Shown: piece by piece, positions 21,604 through 32,314 of the stretch
Numbering within the stretch: the first letter of the stretch is position 1
How the letters are laid out: each line of letters begins with the position of its first letter
Assembly: GCA_026315105.1 (NCBI GenBank)
Contig: CM048744.1
Coordinates: forward strand, 840,048,094 to 840,112,093
DNA from: Locusta migratoria
Lineage: Eukaryota > Arthropoda > Insecta > Orthoptera > Acrididae
Reading direction: 5' to 3'
DNA length: 64,000 bases
The notes under the pieces: model-generated
The model's database searches: none
Seen by the model: the letters and a program-made list of their open reading frames with translations, nothing else
Told to the model about the DNA's origin: nothing
Position numbers and translations under genes: made by a program

Positions 21604-22908
21604 CGAGGGTAAATCAATTATTATCCGCAAAGTAGTTATAAAATTTTATTGTAATAAAATACGAAACTTACAAGAACATCATTTATCAACAAAGTCTCCC
21701 TGCTTTTCAATGCCCTTCGTCCATCGCTCTACAAGCTTCCTTATGCCCTCATAAAAGAAGGTTTTCGGTTGAGCTGCGAGCCAGAATGCACCGCTTCCTT
21801 CACTGCTTCTTCCGAGTCAAATCGACGGCCCCTTAATGCCTGTTTGAGTGGACCAAACAATTGATAGTCAGAAGGAGCAAGATCAGGACTATATGGAGGA
21901 TGATCCAGTACTTCGATTTTGAGTTTCTGGAGCGTTTCAGCAATGTGGACAGCAGTATGCGGACGGGCATTGTCGTGCAACAACACAACACCTTCTGACA
22001 GCAATCCTCGGCGTTTGTTTCGAATTGCAGGCTTTAGCCTGACAGTAAGCATCTCACTGTAACGTACACAGTTTATTGTTGTGCCCCTTTCACCATAATG
22101 TTCCAGTACAGGACCTCGTGCATCCCAAACGACCGTAAGCATCAGTTTTCCTGCGGACGGTTGGGTCTTGAACTTTTTCTTGCACGGCGAATTTGGATGT
22201 TTCCGTTCCATACTCTGCCGTTTACTCTCCGGCTCGTAATGATGGATCCATGTTTTGTCACTAGTAATGATTCTGTCTAAGAAGTTGTCCCCTTCGTTAC
22301 CATAGCGATCCAAATATTTTTTGCAGATATCGAGGCGCGTTTGCTTACGCAACTGAGTCAGTTGTTTAGGGACCCGTCTTGCACAAACTTTACGAAACCC
22401 AAGCCTGTTGTGAATAATTTCGTACGCAGAACCATAACTAATTTGAAGACTATGAGCCACTTCATCAATAGTTAATCGTCTAAGAGAATCATTTCACGTG
22501 ATCGCTCAATGGTTTCTTCATTTATGGCGGTAAACAGTCGTCCGGCTACTTCACCGTGGTTAACACTCGTGTGACCATTTCGGAATTTTTCAATCCACTC
22601 GTACACACTTCGTTGTGGCAAAACACTGCTCTCGTACTGTACTGAAAGTCTTCTATGAATTTCGGCCCTGATACACTTTCCGCCCACAAAAAACGTATCA
22701 CTGAACGTTGCTCTTCTTTGGTGCAAATAGGCAGCGGAGCAGCCATGATTAACAGCACGGCAGCGACAACGAAACTAACGTAGCAGCTTGAAAATTGCAA
22801 AGGTATAACAACAAATAAACAAAGCATGCGTTACCAACGTAAAACGACAGTACTACCAACATAAACAAAAATATAACTAAATCGCGGATAATAATTGACT
22901 TACCCTCG
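21604..22908 (-). mobile_element. Mariner transposon, full length with TIRs
   Basis: Flanked by TA at 21602-21603 and 22909-22910. The left end CGAGGGTAAATCAATTATTA and the right end read inward, CGAGGGTAAGTCAATTATTA, differ at one base over 25. Length 1305 bp, typical of mariner. The single transposase gene fills the interior on the minus strand. Confidence 0.95.
21679..22746 (-). pseudogene. Mariner (DD34D) transposase with frameshifts
   Basis: Starts MAAPLPICTKEEQRSVIRFL, continues EIHRRLSVQYESSVLPQRSV and YEWIEKFRNGHTSVN (first HTH), RRLTIDEVAHSLQIS (second HTH), GFRKVCARRVPKQLT, ITSDKTWIHHYEPES (first Asp), VVLLHDNARPHTAVH (second Asp) and DHPPYSPDLAPSDYQLFGPL (third Asp, DD34D), and ends near FVDK. 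All three catalytic Asp residues are present. Three single-base frame breaks (about 22660, 22465 and 21770) interrupt it, and the Trp of the expected SMEWKH block is Arg. The sequence is otherwise little decayed, so this is a relatively young dead copy. Confidence 0.9.
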
Positions 22909-22910
22909 TA

Positions 22911-23569
22911 TATTCGAAAACTGTGTATGAAATTTGTTGCAAATACTACTAATGACGTAATATATCTCAACATCTAGCATATTGCAGCAGATTTTCATAC
23001 GTTTCATCGATTTTTAAGTCATATCTTCTGAATTATGATGGGAGGTTTTTTCATGAACTTCATGAATTTTCTGTCGTAGTATGATATAATTTTAAAGGTA
23101 CATACCGAGATACGTTTGTATATTGTCTGTTCAAATACAATTAGTAGTGGAAACGTAATAAATTGAAACTCCAATCTGAATGCCTCAGTTTTACTATATG
23201 GACAGCGGAAAAGTAGTAAACTATGAACTTATACCCTTTCACCATTTTGTTGGCGTTGTTAGCGACAAATAGTATCGTAAAATTTTGAAATTATGTGTAA
23301 AATTTGTTGCAAGTTGCTAATTGCTTTCTTTCTCAATAGTGGATAAATGGAGTATCGTTATTCATGTGTCGCATAATGGAGCAGTTTTCATTATTTATCA
23401 CGTCGTATTTCCTGTACTATTAATCGTATATGTTTTCTATCCCCAAAGATGTATTTTAACCACCAAGGTGATTGTTTCATGATGTTTAAGATCATTCGTA
23501 ATACTTTTGATTGAAATTGGTCCATTTATTTTAGGAGGATATGTGAAACACGCACGCACGCACGTACAC

Positions 23570-23615
<46 letters not shown>

Positions 23616-24890
23616 CTTGACATGTTCCACATCCACGAGGATCTCCTCAACACGGATCTATGGAATAAACAACTAATCTAACACACGTTCTCTTACATAA
23701 TAGCCGCCACTTGTTAGACCTGAAGAACGTAACGTCTCATCCAAAAGTTACTCTGTGATAACAAGCGTCGTCGTCTTTATTTTTTCGGTGTCCTTTTTTT
23801 CCGCTGTCGGTGTTATAGGTTAAATACCGCCGTTTGGACTGCAATAAAGGCTTATTAAGACCAAACGTGTTTCACTGTATTTTAAAGCCTCTTCAGAGGT
23901 AAGGGTTCATTTTTTAATTTTCTTTTTATTTAGGTCATATTTCTCGATGTTTTACATGTGGCAGACATTCCACACAGCACTTTCCGTAACGATAAGTATA
24001 TTAACGTTTTATGTTGTTGTCGAGAACCACTTGTTTTAATTACCAAGACCATCTCGCCATGTCGTCTACTTTGTTTTATCAACTTGTTTTGTTACATGCA
24101 AAGTGCCTCTTTTTATGACTTTCTAACATGTTGGATCTTTTACCCGCAACTTGCTGTTTAGTTGCATTGCTTACTATAACCTCCACCACAGATGCCTTTG
24201 TTTAAAACCAGTTCTTGGAGACTTTACGGACTTTTCTCGTACATTCTCATATCTGACCTCAGTCGTAAGCATGTTTATATCGACACACGAGTACCAAATA
24301 ACCACATAAAATTTCAACGTGATTACAGTACCCTGATGTTGGGTGAAGGGTAGTGCCCCTCCGACCGAAAGAGCCAACTCTTGACGCATTTAACAAATGT
24401 TACTCTCAAATGTCGAAACTAAAATGTGCTTCATCCAAGTTGACTGTGTTCGATCGAACAAGTTGATTTATAAACACAGTTATATTAAACAAAACAACTA
24501 AGTCCTTTTGACAATGACAAACCGGATTTGTCGTTAGGATAGATATCAATATTCAGAAATAAAGCATATCGATACTACTAAACAATTGACCATCTTCATG
24601 GCAGTAACCCTGAGGACTACACCACTTGCAATGTACGTGAGTCCTCAGATATACATTACTGTACAGAAGATGCTGAGTTATTGATCGAAATCGATTTGCG
24701 ACATTTATGAATACAGATCTCTATTCTGACACCAATGCTGATCTTCCTCTGATATGAGCACTGGTCTGGTGATCGTGGCGCAGCCGAGCGCTAATGGAAC
24801 ATTTCGCAATGTACTCTTTGAAGAGATCCTTGAAATTCTGAAAATACAGGGGGAGGAAAAGGTTATATACAACATGTACTGACTGACAAA
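22911..24890. other. Long unassigned AT-rich stretch
   Basis: No gene. 22980-23470 contains text like the H1 Helitron-like body (GTTGCAAGTTGCTAATTGC, GCGACAAATAG), probably a degraded copy. A (CA)n repeat occupies about 23549-23612. 23850-23900 has a GCCTCTTCAGAGGT segment resembling half of the foldback motif. A 12-bp inverted pair around CTGAGGACT and GAGTCCTCAG is at 24608-24655. Confidence 0.35.
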
Positions 24891-24892
24891 TC

Positions 24893-25065
24893 GGTGTCTT
24901 GGCGGAGCGGCCAAGCGCATTGAGGCGCTATGGTCCGATGCGCGAGGCCTTATCCCTTTCGGGGGTTCGAATCCCCCCTCGGGCATGGATATTTGTGCTG
25001 TCTTTAGTATAAGTTAGTTCATAAGTAGTTTGTAAGTTTAGGGACTGATGACCCCGCAGTTTCCC
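24893..25065 (+). repeat. tRNA-derived SINE, type A
   Basis: CTTGGCGGAGCGGCCAAGCG is the box A side and TCGGGGGTTCGAATCCCCCC the box B side, followed by GGGCATGGATATTTGTGC and GGGACTGATGACCCCGCAG. The head has a longer variable-arm region (GGTCCGATGCGCGAGGC) than the other type A copies and may be a subfamily shared with 30051-30252. Confidence 0.85.
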
Positions 25066-25238
25066 ATTTCTTGTAAAAATCGAAAACCCTAATTTTCATT
25101 CTGCGTGAGTGTTTAGTTCCATAATGCTTCTCACTATTTTGAAGAAAGCAAACGGTTCAAAGATATGATTTTTTGAACGTGGCAGTACGGCGTCTAGCTT
25201 CCTAATAAAACATTAACCTTTTCTTCATTCGAATAGTC

Positions 25239-25480
25239 ACCGAGCGAGGTAGCGCAGTGGTAACGCACTGGACTCGCATTCGGCAGGACGGTGGTTCAAA
25301 TCCTCCTCCCGCCGTCCAGATTTAGGTTTTCTGTGATTTTCGTAAATCACTCCAGACAAATGCCGGAATTGTTCATTTCAAAGGACGCTGGCGATTTACT
25401 TCCCTATCCGCACCGAAAATTCCGTCTCTAATAACCAAGCCGTTGACGGGACGTTAAACTCGTAAGCTTCCTTCCCTCCT
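25239..25480 (+). repeat. tRNA-derived SINE, type C
   Basis: GAGGTAGCGCAGTGGTAACG (box A) and GTGGTTCAAATCCTCC (box B), then CTCCAGACAAATGCCGG, GACGCTGGCGATTTACTTCC and GTTGACGGGACGTTAAACTC. The head is unlike types A and B, and there is no GACTGATGACC core. TTCGAA occurs on both flanks but is short as a target duplication. Confidence 0.85.
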
Positions 25481-25528
25481 TCGAACATTCGTTTTAAAAT
25501 GACACTCTTAGTCAAGTATGTGTAAATA

Positions 25529-27441
25529 TTGGCCCACTTTAGGTTACGGTAGTAACACTAAAAATGGGCCTTTGCGATTGTCTTTTGACAGCTCGAAATT
25601 TAAATGAAAATAACGGCTTAACCATGCATCTGACACGAAAATTGAATAACCAAATTTGTAGAGGAGACGATTCTCTACAACTTTGCTCTGTCATGTTTTT
25701 TTTTTTTTTCATATCTCGTATCGTTTCAGAGATATTTGCAAAAATAATGTCGATTTTGGGATGTCTGTCTGTCTGTCCGTCTGTCTGTCCGTAACGTGTT
25801 CCCCGTTTTTAAGCCGAACCGTTCAACCGATCAGCACCAAATTTTGCACACATAATTGTAGGCCGCCAGAGACCAGAACCTCCCTTTTTAAAATTTTTCG
25901 GACAAAAAATACGGTAGTAACGTAAAAAAATCCGTTTGTAATATAATTATAATTGCAAACAAACCGTTCATCTGACACGAAAATTGAATAACCTAATTGG
26001 TAGAGGGGAAAATTCTCTACAACTTCGCTCTATTTTTTTTTCATATCTTGCATCGTTGCAGAGATATTTGCAAAATAACGGCAATTTGACGATGTCTGTC
26101 TGGCTGTAACGTGTTCCCACGTTTTAGGTCGAACCGTTCAACCGATCGGCACCAAATTTTACAGACATAATTGTTGGCTACCAGAGACCAGAACCTCGCT
26201 TTTTCAAATATTTCGGACAAGAAATACATTAGTAATACCAAAAAAGGCCGATTGTAATGTAATTTTAATTGCATATAAATCGTTCATCTGACGCTAATAT
26301 TGAATAACCGAATTTGTAGAGGAGAAGATTCTCTACAACTTAACTCCCTTATGTTTTTTTAATATCTCGTATCGTTTGAGAGAGTTTTGACACCCTCCAC
26401 TGAATTAACGAAAACCAGCCGTTCGCTGATGTCACGTGACATTCATCGCCCAGAACTCTTTCTGGCATAAGCCATCTTGCGTTGCGTATTTGATGATTTT
26501 GTTATTTTAACTTACACGTTTTCATTTCAAAGCAATGCCGCACTGAAGAATTAACAAAAACACGTCGTTCTTCGTACGATACACAATATTCTAGTGCCTA
26601 CTAATGCCATATTAGCATCAGTTAACAACGGCCATGAATAGTATGAAATTTAACAACGTAATTTTAAGTGTTGGCCGTAGCGTAGTGGGCAATGCGTTGG
26701 ACTGTGACGCTGAAGGTCAGTGGTTCAAAACCCGCCACTATCTAAAATGTTTTTCCTAAAAGGGTTTTAGACACTCTTATTAATTAATTTTTTATTGTTT
26801 ACATTATAATTTTTGTCAAAATATTTGCAAAAACTTATAAAACTACAAATCTAAAATGGACCGTAAAACACGTCCGTGCGATTTTTTAAATATGTCTCAA
26901 ACGATACAAGATATGAAAAAAAAAAAACAGAAGGGGGCTAAGATGTAGAGAATTTTCTCCTCTACCAATCAGGTTATTCAATTTTAGTGTCAGATGAACG
27001 GTTCGTTTGCGATTACAATTATATTTCAAACGGCTTTTTTTTATTACTACCGTATTTTTTATCGGAAAAATTTGAAAAAGGGAGGTTCCAGTCTCTGGCG
27101 GCCTAAAATTATGTCTGTAAAATTTGGTTCTTATCGGTTTAACGGTTCGTCTTAAAAACAGGGAACACGTTACGGACGGACAGACAGACAGACGGACAGA
27201 CATACATTCCAAAATCGCCGTTATTTTTGCAAATATCTTTGAAACGCTACGAGATATGAAATAAAAAAAAAAAACATAAGAGAGCAAAGTTGTAGAGAAT
27301 TTTCTCCTCTACAAATTTGGTTATTCAATTTTCGTACCAGATGAATAGTTAAGCCGTTATTTTCATTTAAATTTCGAGCTGTCAAAAGACGATCGCAAAG
27401 GGCCACTTTTGGTGTTACTACCGTAACCTAAAGTGGGCCAA
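25529..27441. mobile_element. Palindromic repeat element, family X, copy 1
   Basis: The left arm (plus) begins TTGGCCCACTTTAGGTTACG. The right arm from 27441 inward on the minus strand begins with the same words and follows the left arm for about 550 bp. Each arm opens with a hairpin, GGCCCACTTT...AAAnTGGGCC, and is built of tandem units of about 340 bp that carry GTAGAG...CTCTAC hairpins, a TCTGTCTGTCCG run and TTTCAGAGATATTTGC. The plus part ends GTAAAACACG, GTGCGATTTTTT at 26885, joined directly to the inverted part. No protein is encoded. Other members are at 36715-37757 and 38531-39258. Confidence 0.8.
26672..26740 (+). other. tRNA-like module inside family X
   Basis: GGCCGTAGCGTAGTGGGCAA fits Pol III box A and GTGGTTCAAAACCCGCC fits box B, spaced as in a tRNA. 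The acceptor and anticodon arms do not fold into a standard tRNA, so it is tRNA-like and not a tRNA gene. Matching modules sit at 37494-37560 and 39036-39103. It lies over 1 kb from the 5' end of the element and is followed by T runs that could end Pol III transcripts. Confidence 0.6.
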
Positions 27442-27474
27442 TACCCCCGAGCCTGCTGACTTCAGTGGAATAGT

Positions 27475-27570
27475 AAAGGAACCGTGTGCATGTGGTTCTA
27501 CAAACCCTCTGCCAGGCGCTTACGTATGAATTGCAGATCAGTCAGTAGATGTAGATGTAGACGTAGTACC
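27475..27570 (+). repeat. LINE 3'-end fragment
   Basis: GGTTCTACAAACCCTCTGCC, AGGCGCTTACGTATGAATTGC and AGATGTAGATGTAGA match the GCCAGGCACTTAA and ATGTAGATGTAGA terminus seen at 49130-49200 and, inverted, at 34150. Confidence 0.6.
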
Positions 27571-27598
27571 GTGGCCTCTGTGAGCCAGTGTTGTTGAG

Positions 27599-27732
27599 TC
27601 AGACGTAGAGGCGGCGGCAGTGACAGGCGAGCCTTCCAGTGACGGGAGGGTGGTGTCCTGCAGACAGCCACTGGCACAGCTCCGACAGGTCGTCAAAGTC
27701 GGCAGGTTGGCAGCCGTGCGGAGCGGCGCTGC
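27599..27732 (-). CDS. Candidate terminal coding exon, unknown protein
   Basis: On the minus strand TTGATTTCCCCAG precedes an open frame GSAAPHGCQPADFDD, LSELCQWLSAGHHPP and ending at a TGA (27599-27601). The first two bases complete a codon, so the intron phase is 1, as in the better exon at 51336-51454. Codon third positions are mostly G or C, and the neighbouring sequence is not a recognised repeat. There is no strong donor inside, so it would be a last exon. I do not recognise the protein. A plus-strand frame across the same bases is an alternative; the GC richness lowers confidence. Confidence 0.3.
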
Positions 27733-28093
27733 CTGGGGAAATCAACACGGTAGGCAGCGGCGGGGGTGTGAGGGGGGCGGGTGGGGCGTGAATATTTCAG
27801 GTGGCGCAGCGGCCGCCGGCCGCCCTGCATTAAACAGAGCGGCGCGCTGTAGCCTAGCCTGTAGCACCGCGTGTTCCAGGGAGCGCTCGCCCCAAACACC
27901 TGCCACTACTTACTTCCCAGCGCCGTTTTAACACCCGACCTTGCCGGGCACCGAAAACGAGAAAAAGCAGCCGCCGTAATGCACCACAGGAAATAAAAAT
28001 TACTACGCCCTCCAAGACTTGTACAATGCAGTCAAGATTTATTGTCGAGACACTGCATACGGAGTGCATTATTATTTGTAGCCATGGTGGCTA
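27733..28093. other. GC-rich single-copy-looking sequence
   Basis: 27740-27930 is G-rich on the plus strand (GGGGTGTGAGGGGGGCGGG) with GGCGCAGCGGCCGCCGGCC. It directly follows the candidate exon acceptor and could be an intronic regulatory block. No coding frame assigned; 27950-28090 returns to average composition. Confidence 0.3.
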
Positions 28094-28275
28094 ACAAGGA
28101 GAGGCCGCCAATTGTGAAATTCAGATTCGATTCATTCTGCGCATAATAAAAGTTCATGACCATAGGTGTAATTTGGCAAAGCACCAAGATGCACTTCTCA
28201 GCCATTGTCGAGAAAATAGACAATTAAAAGAAACCGTTGCGGTGAAATACTCTCTACGGTTAATAATTTTCTACA

Positions 28276-28342
28276 GCGGCGTGGCGCAGCGGTAAGCGGT
28301 CGGGTTGGTAATCCGAAGGTCGCCGCATCGAATCTCGCAGCA
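28276..28342 (+). other. tRNA-like module, left arm
   Basis: GCGTGGCGCAGCGGTAAGCG fits box A; GCATCGAATCTC is a degraded box B. GGTAATCCGAAGGTCGCC lies between. It sits about 180 bp inside the foldback arm and does not close a canonical cloverleaf. Confidence 0.55.
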
Positions 28343-28731
28343 TGCATTTTTTTAAATATAATTCATATATTACTATATGCTAGCTATCATAGAGATATGG
28401 AAAGCAGAAAACAGCACCACATCGAGCACATCTGGTAAACGATGCATTTTTTCCGAGAACAATTGTTTTTTAAAATATCTGGTTGACATTCTGAAAAATT
28501 GTTCTATTGTTCGTCACGTTTGACTTACACTATACGCATTCGTATCGGAATATCGTTTAAACTTCTTCCGTTAACTATACGTGGTAAACATTATGAAGAC
28601 AATTAATAACATTTGTGAACATGATGATGTTCGAAATCGCCAGTTACATATAATAAATTGTTTGAAAGCCGATTGTCGTGGAAAAACTGGCGACTTCCAA
28701 CATTAAGTGTTATTAATCAAATATTATTAAT

Positions 28732-28848
<117 letters not shown>

Positions 28849-28892
28849 TATACATTTGAATTACAAAAAACAAATAATAAACAAAAAAGGTT

Positions 28893-28964
28893 GCATGCCG
28901 CGAGATTCGATCCGGCGACCTTCGGATTACGAACCCGAGCGCTTACCGCTACGCCACGCCTCTG
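28893..28964 (-). other. tRNA-like module, right arm
   Basis: On the minus strand GGCGTGGCGTAGCGGTAAGC (box A) and GGATCGAATCTCGCGG (box B side), the inverted partner of the module at 28276-28342. The two differ at several bases, so the arms have diverged. Confidence 0.55.
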
Positions 28965-29134
28965 TACATTATTACTAACCGTAGAGAGTATTTCACCGCA
29001 ACGGCTTTTATTAACTGTCGATTTTCTCGACAACGGCTGACAAGTGCATCTTGGTGCTTTGCCAAATTACACCTCTGGCCATTATGCGCAGTATGAATCG
29101 AATCTGAATTTCACAATTGGCGGCCTCCCCTTGT

Positions 29135-29300
29135 AAGATTAGAAACCGTGAGTGTGCGAAACACTAAATAAATGTTCGTATTTCTGCCACAGGTCACTTT
29201 ATTTCTTAGTGTTTAATCTAAAAAAGCACAACGCGTTCCGAGCAAGTTTTCTCATCATCAGGGGCTTCTTATATTTGCAGTAATGCTTAATTTACCTGAA
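29135..29300. other. Short spacer with a CTGATGA-type motif on the minus strand
   Basis: The minus strand reads CCTGATGATGAGAAAACTTG, CTCGGAACGCGTTGTGC. It resembles the CTGATGA-stem-GAAAC pattern, with GGAAC instead of GAAAC. No gene. Confidence 0.3.
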
Positions 29301-29301
29301 A

Positions 29302-29402
29302 CTTCGTGGCAGATTAAAATTGTGTGCCGGAACCGGGACTCGAACCTGGGACTTTTGCCTTTCGCTGGCAAGCGCACTACCGACTGTGCTATCCCGACAC
29401 GA
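29302..29402 (-). repeat. Truncated tRNA-derived SINE, same family as 12759-12926
   Basis: TGAAACTTCGTGGCAGATTA, CCGGGACTCGAACCTGGG and CTATCCCGACACGACT match the 12.76-kb SINE on the same strand. The half beyond the tRNA part is missing. Confidence 0.8.
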
Positions 29403-29500
29403 CTATTTGATATTATTGGTGGTTGGCTGTAGTTGTGGGGCGGGGGGGAGGGATGGAAGGCAGTGGATGGCCGTAAACTAAGCTGTAAGTCTGAGACTAC

Positions 29501-30005
29501 CTAGAAACCCGGCGTTTCCCGGGTGTTTATTTATTCCACACGCTTGTTAATACATTTTCTCTCACCTCCTCTCCATTTGTCCTTTTCTTCCTTCCCTCTC
29601 TCCGCCTCCTCCTCCATCCCGCTCTCTCCTCACCGTCTTTCCTCTGTTCCACTTCGCCTCATCTGTTCATTTCTCCTCCTCCTCCTCTTCTTCACTTCTT
29701 CTTCTTCTTGCGCCTTTTCCTGCTTGCGCAGGGTCAGAGTGGTGGACTCTGGAACTGGAATGGTTAATCTGAGAGGTGGTCCTACGTCAATTCTTTCTCC
29801 ACCTCTCCATGAAAAATTAGATGTATCTATTTCCAAGTCGAACAGTGAACCGGATGTAAATTTATTGCAATGTACCATCTACTATACACCATACGGAAAC
29901 TTGCCGAATGTCAAGTGTGCAAAATGTCATCAGTACTGCAGCAAAACTGTGGATTTTGTCTGTCGTTATTTATGTAGACAGTGACCGTAGTCTTGTTTTG
30001 ATGTT
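29501..30005 (-). mobile_element. Helitron-like element, family H1, fragment
   Basis: The minus-strand 3' end is CCCGGGAAACGCCGGGTTT CTAG (hairpin then CTAG, followed by G). The body has the C/T-rich stretch of H1 and GTCAAGTGTGCAAAATGTCA plus AGCAAAACTGTGGATTTTG, which match the H1 copies at 12.6 and 17.6 kb. A 153-codon plus-strand frame here is a by-product of this repeat. The 5' end is not resolved. Confidence 0.5.
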
Positions 30006-30050
30006 TATCTGGGCAAAATTTCTTCAAAATCGAAATAAAAAAAGTATAAG

Positions 30051-30252
30051 TTGCCGTGGTAGAGTGGCCGAGCGCATTGAGCCACCTTGCTCCGATGCAC
30101 GAGGTCGTTCCCCGTCGGGGATTCGAATCCTCCCTCGGACGTGGATGTTTGTGTTGTCGTTAGTATAATTCAGTTTATAAATAGTTTGTAATTTTAGGGA
30201 CTGATGACCCCACAGTTAAGTCCCATAAGCTTAACAAACACTTGAACATTTA
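30051..30252 (+). repeat. tRNA-derived SINE, type A
   Basis: TAGAGTGGCCGAGCGCATTG and GGGGATTCGAATCCTCCCTC mark boxes A and B; GGACGTGGATGTTTGTGTTG and GGGACTGATGACCCCACAG follow, and the terminus is AACAAACACTTGAACATT. Confidence 0.85.
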
Positions 30253-30902
30253 GTGCTGTCTTCTGCTGGTCTTCCGGTGTGGTGAGATTTGTTTCACCAC
30301 CTGTGTGGGATGTAGACAGGAATTCATCAGGTGCTGTGATGTAATGGTCGTGTGATTCACTTTGTAACGAAGCAAGTTGGGATTTATTCCCATCTGCTTG
30401 GTTTACGGAACCTCCCGATACCAGTGTAGCATAATATTAGGTATGGGTGCAATTAGTCTATTATCATTTTCTTCTCCAGAACCTTTGATATTCTTTTTTT
30501 TTATAACGTAACTAGCTGAAGTAATGTTTTATTACTTAGTGTCACAGAAGTTTGTTTAATCAGCAAATATTAATTAGTTTATGCCAGAGGCGTATGGATA
30601 TATTTCTGGTAGTATGCTAATTAGTATGGCCGATAGAACTAAGTAAATTCTTTTCTCATAATATTGAAGTAGGCATTACTGTGTTTCACAATTAATGTTA
30701 GGAAACTTCGCTTGCCGTTAACTACAAAGGTATTGTTGACAACGCTATTAAATTATATTTGGGTATGAAACACTATTAATTTAACAGACATTTGTATATC
30801 TATTTACTCAGTGTTATTTACGCTACCTATTACTATAGCCAGTTGAATGTAACTCTTTACTTTTCCATTATAATTAATTTAACGTACATGATTAACAATA
30901 CA
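30253..30902. other. Unassigned spacer
   Basis: AT-rich, no gene or repeat boundary recognised. Confidence 0.3.
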
Positions 30903-30904
30903 TA

Positions 30905-32312
30905 CACTACTAGCCATTAAAATTGCTACACCAAGAAGAAATTCAGATGATACACGGGTATTCACTGGACGAATATATTATACTAGAACTGACATGTGAT
31001 TACATTTTCACGCGATTTGGGTGCATAGATCCTGAGAAATCAGTACCCACAACAACCACCTGTGACCGTAGTAACGGCATTGATACGCCTGGACATTTAG
31101 TCAAACAGAGCTTGGATGGCGTGTGCAGGTACATATGTCCATGGAGTTTTAATACGGTATCACAGTTCATCAAGTGTGGTGACTGGCGTATTGTGACGAG
31201 CCAGTTGCTCGGCCGCCATTGACCAGACATTTTCAATTGGTGAGAGATCTGGAGAATGTGCTGGTCAGGGCAGCAGTCGAACATTTTTCGTATCCAGAAA
31301 GGCCCGTACAGGACCTACAACAAGCAGACGTGCATTACCCTGCTGAAATGTAGGGTTTAGCAGGGATCGAATGAAGGTTAGAGCCACGGGTCGTAACACA
31401 TCTGAAATGTAACGGCCACTGCTCAAAGTGCCGTCAATGCGAACAAGAGGTGACCGAGACGTGTAGCCAATGGCACTCCATACTATCACGCCGGGTGATA
31501 CGCCAGTATCGCGATGACGAATACACTCTTCCAATGTGCGTTCACCGCGATGTCGCCAAACACGGATGCGACCATGATGATGCTGTAAACAGAACCTGGA
31601 TTCATCCGAAGAAATGACGTTTTGACATTCGCGCAGCCAGGTTCGTCGTTGCGTACACCATCACAGGCGCTCCTGTCTCTGATGCAGCGTCAAGGGTAAC
31701 CGCTGCCAAGGTATCCGAGCTGATAGCCCATGCTGCTGCAAACGTCGTCGAATTGTTCGTGCCGATGGTCGTTGTCTTGCAGACGTCCCCATATGTCGAC
31801 TCAGGGATCGAGACGTGGCTGCACGATCCGTTACAGCCAGGAGGATAAGATGCCTGTCATCTCGACTGCTAGCTTTACGAGTTCGTTGGAATGCGGAACG
31901 GCGATCCGTATTGGCCTCCTGAACCCACCGATTCCATATCCTGCTAACAGTCATTGGATCGCGACCAACGCGAGCAGCCGTGTCGCGATACGATAACCCG
32001 CAATCGCGATACGCTACAATGCGACATTCATGTAAGTTCGAAACGTGATGGTACGCGTTTCTTCTCTTTACACGAGGCATCACAACAACGTTTCACCAGG
32101 CAAAGCCGTTGAACTGCTGTTTGTGTATGAGAAATCGGTTGGAAACTTTCCTCATGTCAGCACGTTGTAGGAGTCGCCACCGGAGCCAACATTGTGTAAG
32201 TGCTCTGAAAAGCTAATCATTTGCATATCACAGCATCTTCTTCCTGTCGGTTAAATTTCGCGTCTTTAGCACGTCATCTTCGTGGTGTAGCAATTTATAA
32301 TGGGCAGGAGTG
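30905..32312 (-). mobile_element. Tc1-like transposon, near full length, opposite orientation
   Basis: TA flanks at 30903-30904 and 32313-32314. The termini CACTACTAGCCATTAAAATT and, from the right, CACTCCTGCCCATTATAAAT both run into GCTACACCA. Length 1408 bp. Same family as 14164-15536. Confidence 0.9.
31000..32083 (-). pseudogene. Tc1-like transposase, inactivated
   Basis: MPRVKRRNAYHHVS, CRIVAYRDCGLSYRDTAARV and MTVSRIWNRWVQE (bipartite HTH), HGLSARIPWQRLPLT, NVISSDESRF (first catalytic Asp), VWRHRGERTLEECIRHRDTG, SGRYISDVLRPVALTF, FQQGNARLLVVGPVRAFL, PAHSPDLSPIENVWSM (Glu of DD34E) and LARHNTPVTTLDEL. The N-terminal 140 codons are one open frame. The second catalytic Asp is Gly (QQGNAR), and stops or shifts occur near 31660, 31265 and 31020. 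Compared with the 14.2-kb copy, the same catalytic residue is lost by a different change. Confidence 0.88.
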
Positions 32313-32314
32313 TA

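Noticed and set aside
23549..23612. (CA)n tract as a possible Z-DNA or regulatory element
   Set aside because: Ordinary microsatellite; nothing around it supports a role.
26672..26740. Functional tRNA gene
   Set aside because: Boxes A and B are present but the acceptor and anticodon stems do not pair properly, and the module recurs inside a repeat family.
29523..29984. 153-codon plus-strand open frame
   Set aside because: It lies inside a Helitron-like H1 repeat whose other copies (12.6 and 17.6 kb) share the DNA words but not the frame.
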